DNA of 64,000 bases, taken from Streptomyces pyxinicus (lineage in GTDB: Bacteria > Actinomycetota > Actinomycetes > Streptomycetales > Streptomycetaceae). Below, piece by piece: positions 58,921 to 64,000 of the stretch; the first letter of the stretch is position 1, and every line of letters begins with the position of its first letter. The position numbers were made by a program, and so were the translations under genes. Below the pieces are notes generated by a model. It saw only the letters and a list, made by a program, of their open reading frames with translations, was not told the origin of the DNA and did no database searches. Where the stretch lies: assembly GCF_024753135.1 (NCBI RefSeq), contig NZ_JANUGP010000003.1, positions 186,001 to 250,000 of the forward strand, read 5' to 3'.

Positions 58921-61900
58921 ATGACAACGCACACGGCCGACGCCGTCGTGGAGAGCCTGGCCGACGACGTACGGCAGGCCCTCGGCCTCACCCCCGGGGA
59001 ACCGCTCGACCCCTCGTTCGCGGCCCTGGGCGGCAGCTCCCTGGACGCCGCCCAGCTCACCCTCCGGATGCGCCGCGTCCACGGCCTCGACGTCGGCGCC
59101 CACGAACTCCTCAACGCGGTCAGCGTGCGGCACCTCCTGGACGACCTCGCCGCCCGCCCCCGCACCGCCTCGGCCGCCGGCGCCGCGGACCCCGCGCCCC
59201 TCGACCGCGCGCCACTGACCTGGCAGCAGCGGGTGATCTGGTACCAGTCCCTGCTCGATCCGGACTCCTCCCGCTACGTCTTCCACGCCCTGTTCCACTT
59301 CGCCGAGGCGCCCCGCCCCGCCGCCCTGCGCGTACTGCTCCGCCGGATGCTGCGCCGCCACCCGGTGCTGCGCACCCGGCTGGTCTTCGACGACGGCGAA
59401 CCCTGGCAGGTGGTGCCCGCCGCCGACGTCACCGACGCCGAGACCGACCTCACCGTCGTGGACCTCCCCGAGGCGACGGCGTCCCCGGAGGAACTCGTCC
59501 GACTCAGCGGCGCCGACCGCCCCTTCGACCTGCGGACCGGCCCGCTGCTGCGCTGGGTGCTGGTCCGGCTCCCCGACGGCCGCGCGGTATTGGTGCACAC
59601 CGAGCACCACCTCATCCACGACGGCAAGTCCTTCGTCGCCCTGCTCGGCAGCCTCCACGACGACACCGACACGCCCGACACCCGCTACTTCGGCTACGCC
59701 GCCGCCCAGACGCCCGCCGACCCCGCAGAGGTCCGCGAGGTCGCCGAACGCGCCGCGAAGGCCGCCGGCCGCGTCCTGGACGGCGGTCACGCCGCCACCG
59801 GCCGGGACACCTTCCTGCGGCTGCCCGTGCCCCCCGCGCTGCTGCGCGAGGTCCGGGAGGGCGCCCGCCGGGCGTCGGTGTCCCTGTTCACCGCCCTGTT
59901 CACGGCGTTCTCCCAGGCGCTCACCCAGTACGAGGGGGTCGGCGCCGCCGTCCTCGGCAGCGCGGTGGAGAACCGGCCGCCCGGCCACGAGGACACCGTC
60001 GGCATGTTCGTCTCCACCGTCCCCGTGGTCGTCGAACGGCGCCCCGGCGAGCTGCCCGAGGCCACCCTGCGCCGCACCCGGGGCGCGCTGCGCGAGGCGA
60101 TGGACCGCTCCGCCGTTCCGCTCGCCGACGTCGTCCAGGCCGTCGGCGGCACCGACGGCCGCGGCGACACCGCCGTGGTCCGGGCCGCGTTCAGCATGCA
60201 CCAGCAGGTCGAGCACGAGATCGAACTGGCCGGCGCCACCGCCCGGGTCCAGCTCGGCGTGTTCAACGGAGCCGCCAAGTTCCCCGTCAACGTCATCGCC
60301 GTCACCTCCGGGACCGGCGACGACACCCGCGTCGAACTGCTGATGGAGGCCCAGGACGGCGCCGTCGACCGCGACGACCTGTGGGCGCTGTGGACCGGAA
60401 CCGTGGAATGGCTGCGCACCTGGGTCCAGCTGCTGCCCGAGCGGCGCACCCCGTCCCCCGCCACCCTCGTCACCCGGGTGACCGAGCGCGCCGCCGCCGA
60501 CCCGGACGCGGTGGCCCTCGATGACGGCGAACGCCGCCTCACCTACGGCGAGTTGACGGCCTGGGGCGAAGGGGCCCGGCAGCTGCTCGACCGGCCCGGC
60601 GAGGTGGTCGGCATCCTGGGGACGGCCTCCCCCGACTTCTTCGCCTGCGCCTACGCCGTCCTGCACGCCGGCGGCACCTACGTCCCGCTGGAGGCGGGAC
60701 AGCCCGACGAACGACTGGCCTCCATGGTCGCCCAGGCCCGCTGCACCACCGTCGTCCGGCTGCCCGGCGTCCCCGCCGGCCGGGCCGCCGCGCTCGACGG
60801 ACCCGGCACCGCGGCGCGCCAGGTGGACTGGGCCGCACTCATCGACGCGTGGCCCGCCGCCCCCGCCTCGGACACCGCGCCGGACACCGGCAGCGCCGTC
60901 CCCGCCTACGTCATGTTCACCTCCGGCAGCACCGGCGAGCCCAAGGGCGTCATGGTGCCCCGGTCCGCCCTGGACCGGCTCGCCGACTGGGCGGTGCGCG
61001 AACTGCGGATCGGCCCCGACACCGCCGTAGGACAGCTCGCCAACGCCGCCTTCGACGCCTCCGCGTTCGAGGTGTGGTCCGGGCTGTACGCCGGCGCCCG
61101 CATCCGGTTCGCGCCCGCCGGACTCCGCGCCGACCCGCAGCGCCTCGCGGACTGGTTCGCCGAGACGGGCGTCGAGTACGCCTTCGTCTCCACCCCCATC
61201 GCCGAACTCCTCGCCCGGGTGCCGAAGCCGGCCGGCAGCCGGCTCGACCGCGTCTCCACCGGCGGCGACCGGCTGCACGCGCTCCCCGAGGACACGCCGT
61301 TCGAGGTGCTCAACATGTACGGCCCGACCGAGACGACCGTGGTGGCCACGGCCGGCTGGGTCGACCCCGGCGGCACCGGACTGCCCCCGATCGGCCGCGC
61401 CCTGCCCTACGGCTACACACGCTTGGTCACCCCCGACGGCGCCCTCGCCGCACCGGGCGAGCAGGGCGAACTCTGGGTCGGCGGGGACGGGGTGGCCACC
61501 GGGTACGCGAACGCGCCCCGGCAGACCGCCGCCCGCTTCGTCGCCGACCCGCACGCCGAGGACGGCGCGCTCGTGTACCGCACCGGTGACCTCGTCCGGC
61601 TCGACAGCGGCGGCCGGCTGCACTACTCGGGGCGCCGGGACCGGCAGTTCAAGCTGGCCGGGGTGCGCTTCGAACTCGGCGAGACCGAGGCGGTCGCGCT
61701 GCGCAGGCCCGGCGTCGAGCAGGCCGTGGCGCTGACGGCGGGGTCGGCCGCCGGTCCCCGGCTGCACCTCTTCGTCACCCTCGCCGCGGGCACGGACCCG
61801 GACGCGACCGACGAGGCGATCCGCGCCGCCCTGCCCGCGCAGCTGCGGCACCTGACGATCCACCACCCGGACGCCCTGCCGTACAACGCCAGCGGCAAGG

Positions 61901-62139
61901 TGGACCAGCGGCGCCTGACGGAACTGGCGGCACAGGGACGGGAGGCCGGGACCACGGCGCCCGTGCCGACCGGGCCCGCGCCCGCGGACGCCACCGGCCG
62001 CACCCCCGGCCACAGTGCCGCGCTGGAGGTGCTGTGGCCCGCCCTCGCGCCGTTGTCCCGGCGGGAGCGGCTGGACCTGGCGCACCGGCTGATCGGCTCC
62101 GTGCTCGACGGCACCACGGCCCACGAGGAGACCCGATGA
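58921..62139 (+). CDS. NRPS T-C-A with C-terminal docking-like tail
   Basis: A 1072-residue synthetase in the order T - C - A. The carrier has LGGSSLDAAQL (Ser40). The condensation domain (about 97-505) has an intact HHLIHDG (229-235). The A domain (about 510-1000) has FTSGSTGEPKGVMVPR, NAAFDASAFEVWSGL, LNMYGPTETTVVATAGW and NASGKVDQRRL. By manual alignment the pocket reads about D-A-F-F-S-G-M-V-V-K, which suggests a small or branched hydrophobic amino acid; low confidence. No carrier follows the A domain; instead the C-terminus has LWPALAPLSRRERLDLAHRL, also found on the free carrier at 36743-37162, which may therefore be its in-trans partner. AAGGAG precedes ATG 58921. Confidence 0.9.
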   Translation: MTTHTADAVVESLADDVRQALGLTPGEPLDPSFAALGGSSLDAAQLTLRMRRVHGLDVGAHELLNAVSVRHLLDDLAARPRTASAAGAADPAPLDRAPLTWQQRVIWYQSLLDPDSSRYVFHALFHFAEAPRPAALRVLLRRMLRRHPVLRTRLVFDDGEPWQVVPAADVTDAETDLTVVDLPEATASPEELVRLSGADRPFDLRTGPLLRWVLVRLPDGRAVLVHTEHHLIHDGKSFVALLGSLHDDTDTPDTRYFGYAAAQTPADPAEVREVAERAAKAAGRVLDGGHAATGRDTFLRLPVPPALLREVREGARRASVSLFTALFTAFSQALTQYEGVGAAVLGSAVENRPPGHEDTVGMFVSTVPVVVERRPGELPEATLRRTRGALREAMDRSAVPLADVVQAVGGTDGRGDTAVVRAAFSMHQQVEHEIELAGATARVQLGVFNGAAKFPVNVIAVTSGTGDDTRVELLMEAQDGAVDRDDLWALWTGTVEWLRTWVQLLPERRTPSPATLVTRVTERAAADPDAVALDDGERRLTYGELTAWGEGARQLLDRPGEVVGILGTASPDFFACAYAVLHAGGTYVPLEAGQPDERLASMVAQARCTTVVRLPGVPAGRAAALDGPGTAARQVDWAALIDAWPAAPASDTAPDTGSAVPAYVMFTSGSTGEPKGVMVPRSALDRLADWAVRELRIGPDTAVGQLANAAFDASAFEVWSGLYAGARIRFAPAGLRADPQRLADWFAETGVEYAFVSTPIAELLARVPKPAGSRLDRVSTGGDRLHALPEDTPFEVLNMYGPTETTVVATAGWVDPGGTGLPPIGRALPYGYTRLVTPDGALAAPGEQGELWVGGDGVATGYANAPRQTAARFVADPHAEDGALVYRTGDLVRLDSGGRLHYSGRRDRQFKLAGVRFELGETEAVALRRPGVEQAVALTAGSAAGPRLHLFVTLAAGTDPDATDEAIRAALPAQLRHLTIHHPDALPYNASGKVDQRRLTELAAQGREAGTTAPVPTGPAPADATGRTPGHSAALEVLWPALAPLSRRERLDLAHRLIGSVLDGTTAHEETR

Positions 62140-64000
62140 ACTCCGCCCCGCCTCCGGCACCCACGCTGGAAGCGACCCCGTACCAGGCGTCCCAGCTGAT
62201 GGCCTCGCTGCTGTCCGACCGGCACCGGGTCGGCACCCTGCCCGTCCGCATCCCGCTGGACGGGCCGGACGCCCAGGGAGCGGGCGCCGTGGTCGGCCTC
62301 CCCGAGGCGCAGCGCGCCTGGACCGCACTGCTGCGCTCGACGACGGCCCTGCGCGTCCGCTTCCACGACACCCCCGACGGGCTCGTCCAGGAACCGCGCG
62401 GGTACGACGGCCTGCCCGAGGACACCGTCCGGGTGACCCTCGGCGACGACGACCCCGACGCGGACGGTCTCGCGCCGTTCGGGCCCGTGCTGCTGACGGC
62501 CCGGCTGGACCTGCGCGGCAGCGGCCCGGTGCTGGCGGTGCGCGTGCACCACGCGCTCGTGGACGAGCACTCCGTGCTGCTCCTCGGCCGGGCGCTGCGG
62601 CACTTCCTCGCCCACCCCGACGCCCTCCCCGAGGACGACGGCGACCACTACCGGCGGGCCCAGGATGCCCTGCTGGAGGCGTCCCGCCGGCCGCCGGCCC
62701 CGCGTCCCGGGGGCGAGGCACCGCGCCGCCCGGCCGACCCCGGCGGGCCGGCCGCGCCGCTGCTGAGCCGTCCGGGCACGGACCCCCGCGAGCGCGCGCA
62801 CCACGTGGTGCGGCTCGCCCCCGAAACGGTCAAGGCGCTACGGCGGGCGGCCCGGCAGGCCCGGGCCTCCGCCGTCTCCGTGGCGCACGCGGCCGTCCTG
62901 GCCGCGCTGCACCGGCTGGTCCCCGACCGCACCCCCGTCGTCGGCGTGCCGATGACCCTGCGCGACCTGCGGGCCGTCGGCTTCGACGCCGTCGGCCTCT
63001 ACCTCAACGTCGTGCCCACCACGATCCCCTGCTCCGAAAACGACACCTTCGGCGACCTAGTCGAGCGGGTCCGCGCCGAGTCGCTGGCCCTGCACGGGCG
63101 CAAGTTCGCGTCCGTCGGCGACCTCGCCGCGGCGGACGGCGTCGCCCGGCCCGGCAACCGCGCCTACGCCGACCTGGTGCTCGCCTTCCGCGACGGCTCC
63201 CTGCCGCCCGGCACCGACGAGCGCGCCGCGGCTGCCCGGCGGACCGCGGAACCCGGCGCCCCGCTCAACGTCGAGGTGGTGCTCGGTCCCGAGCACGGGC
63301 TGATCCTCTTCGACTGGCGCAGCGGGCTCGTGCCCTGGCCGCCCGCCGCACAGCTCGCCTCGGCCGTCGTCCAGGCCCTCACCGAGCTGCCCGCCCGGCC
63401 CGATGGGCGGGTGGGGGAGTTCGCCCTGCTGGACGCCGGGAGCACCGCCGAGGTACGGCGGCACCTCGGCGGCCAGCCGCCGACGGCCGGCGCCCCGGCG
63501 CCCTCCGTCGTCGAACTCGTCGAGCGCGCCGCCGCCCGCGCTCCCGACGCGCCGGCCCTCAGCGACGCCGAACGCACCTGGACCTACGACGAGTTGGCGG
63601 CGGCCGTGCGCCGGGTGCGGGCCGTGCTGCGGTCCCGGGAACTGCCGCGCGGCGCGCGGGTCGCGGTCGCCTGCGGCCTGGACGCCTGGCAGGTGGCCAC
63701 CGCGCTGGCGGTCTGGCAGGAGGGCCTGTGCTACGTGCCGGTGGACCCTCGGGGCCCCGCCGAACGCAACCGGTTCGTGCTCGCCGACTCCAAAGCCGCG
63801 CTGGTGGTGTGCGCCCCCGGCGCGTCCGACGCCTCCTTCCTCGCCGGGACGCCCGAGCGGGACGTCGTCACCACCGACGCGCTGCCCCCGGAACCGGCCG
63901 ACGGCACCGCACCCGCCGCCGGCCGCCCGGAACCGGACGAGCCCGCCTACCTCATGTACACCTCGGGCACCACGGGCCGCCCCAAGGGGGTGACGGTCAC
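62136..64000 (+). CDS. NRPS C-A..., truncated by the window end
   Basis: An open frame from ATG 62136 (ATGA overlap with the T-C-A gene) to the window end without a stop (621 complete codons). The condensation-like domain (about 12-425) has VRVHHALVDEHSVLLL: HHxxxDE rather than HHxxxDG (His138-Glu144), plus LAFRDGSLPPGTDE and GLYLNVVPTT. An A domain follows (from about 450): TWTYDELAAAVRRVRAVL, WQEGLCYVPVDPRGPAERNR and A3 LMYTSGTTGRPKGVTV at the very end. The rest of the A domain, and probably a carrier, lies beyond the window. The altered condensation motif could mark an unusual or epimerisation-like activity. Substrate not readable. Confidence 0.88.
   Translation, partial: MNSAPPPAPTLEATPYQASQLMASLLSDRHRVGTLPVRIPLDGPDAQGAGAVVGLPEAQRAWTALLRSTTALRVRFHDTPDGLVQEPRGYDGLPEDTVRVTLGDDDPDADGLAPFGPVLLTARLDLRGSGPVLAVRVHHALVDEHSVLLLGRALRHFLAHPDALPEDDGDHYRRAQDALLEASRRPPAPRPGGEAPRRPADPGGPAAPLLSRPGTDPRERAHHVVRLAPETVKALRRAARQARASAVSVAHAAVLAALHRLVPDRTPVVGVPMTLRDLRAVGFDAVGLYLNVVPTTIPCSENDTFGDLVERVRAESLALHGRKFASVGDLAAADGVARPGNRAYADLVLAFRDGSLPPGTDERAAAARRTAEPGAPLNVEVVLGPEHGLILFDWRSGLVPWPPAAQLASAVVQALTELPARPDGRVGEFALLDAGSTAEVRRHLGGQPPTAGAPAPSVVELVERAAARAPDAPALSDAERTWTYDELAAAVRRVRAVLRSRELPRGARVAVACGLDAWQVATALAVWQEGLCYVPVDPRGPAERNRFVLADSKAALVVCAPGASDASFLAGTPERDVVTTDALPPEPADGTAPAAGRPEPDEPAYLMYTSGTTGRPKGVTV

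Noticed and set aside
58777..62721. 1314-aa minus-strand frame opposite the T-C-A synthetase
   Set aside because: Antisense shadow: Gly/Val/Arg-rich without any recognisable domain, while the plus strand encodes clear T, C and A motifs.
36743..64000. Assignment of the right-hand cluster to viomycin/capreomycin
   Set aside because: VioC/VioD-like genes fit, but that pathway has no amino-sugar, GT2 or sugar-type carbamoyltransferase genes, and the Dap genes lie 20 kb away in a separate operon.
1..64000. tRNA, rRNA, CRISPR array, insertion sequence or MbtH-like gene
   Set aside because: None was seen on reading both strands; a small MbtH-type frame was specifically looked for near the NRPS genes and not found, though it may lie outside the window.

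Overview
The window is GC-rich (above 70%), with dense 4-bp ATGA/GTGA gene overlaps, frequent GTG starts, lipoprotein and LacI/TetR/LysR-type regulatory signals, and two nonribosomal-peptide loci. This points to a Streptomyces (or close actinomycete) chromosome. No rRNA, tRNA, CRISPR array, insertion sequence or integrase was recognised.

Layout. 0-6.9 kb: an MDR oxidoreductase with two acyl-CoA dehydrogenases, then housekeeping or accessory genes (phosphodiester glycosidase, DUF779, VOC protein, DedA). 7.0-16.1 kb: one minus-strand operon, read from 16.1 kb down to 7.0 kb. It encodes a membrane-bound Pls/PosA-type peptide synthetase lacking an adenylation domain, an NRPS (half C-A-T-TE), a TauD/SyrP-type Fe/2-oxoglutarate oxygenase and the SbnB/SbnA pair that makes L-2,3-diaminopropionate (Dap). 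16.3-35.7 kb: ordinary accessory genes: lipoproteins, a broken hydrolase gene, an NmrA/SDR/TetR set sharing a 16-bp operator, two GNAT fusion proteins (GNAT-MazG and GNAT-AAA+), a GH43 glycosidase, an Lrp/MFS pair, PPK2, a hemerythrin protein, an SDR/LysR pair and a tiny LuxR regulator.

35.9-64.0 kb (runs off the end): a second biosynthetic cluster around arginine-derived capreomycidine. It has VioC/OrfP-like arginine hydroxylase and VioD/OrfR-like capreomycidine synthase, a highly fragmented NRPS (free T, A-T, free C, T-C-A, C-A...), sugar genes (Gfo/Idh/MocA, NAD epimerase, PIG-L deacetylase, GT2, NodU/CmcH O-carbamoyltransferase), two methyltransferases, an ATP-grasp ligase, a Fem-like aminoacyl-tRNA-dependent transferase, a Mph-like kinase and two MFS exporters. 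The best-fitting known family is the streptothricin class, in particular the glycine/sarcosine (BD-12/citromycin-like) branch, because a Fem-like enzyme is present and no lysine 2,3-aminomutase is seen. This is inference.

The most unusual item is the 7-16 kb operon. Dap-supply genes sit beside a polymerase of the poly-epsilon-lysine / poly-Dap synthetase type whose adenylation domain is missing, with a complete A domain in the next gene. It looks like a split homopoly(amino acid) synthetase or a new Dap peptide pathway.
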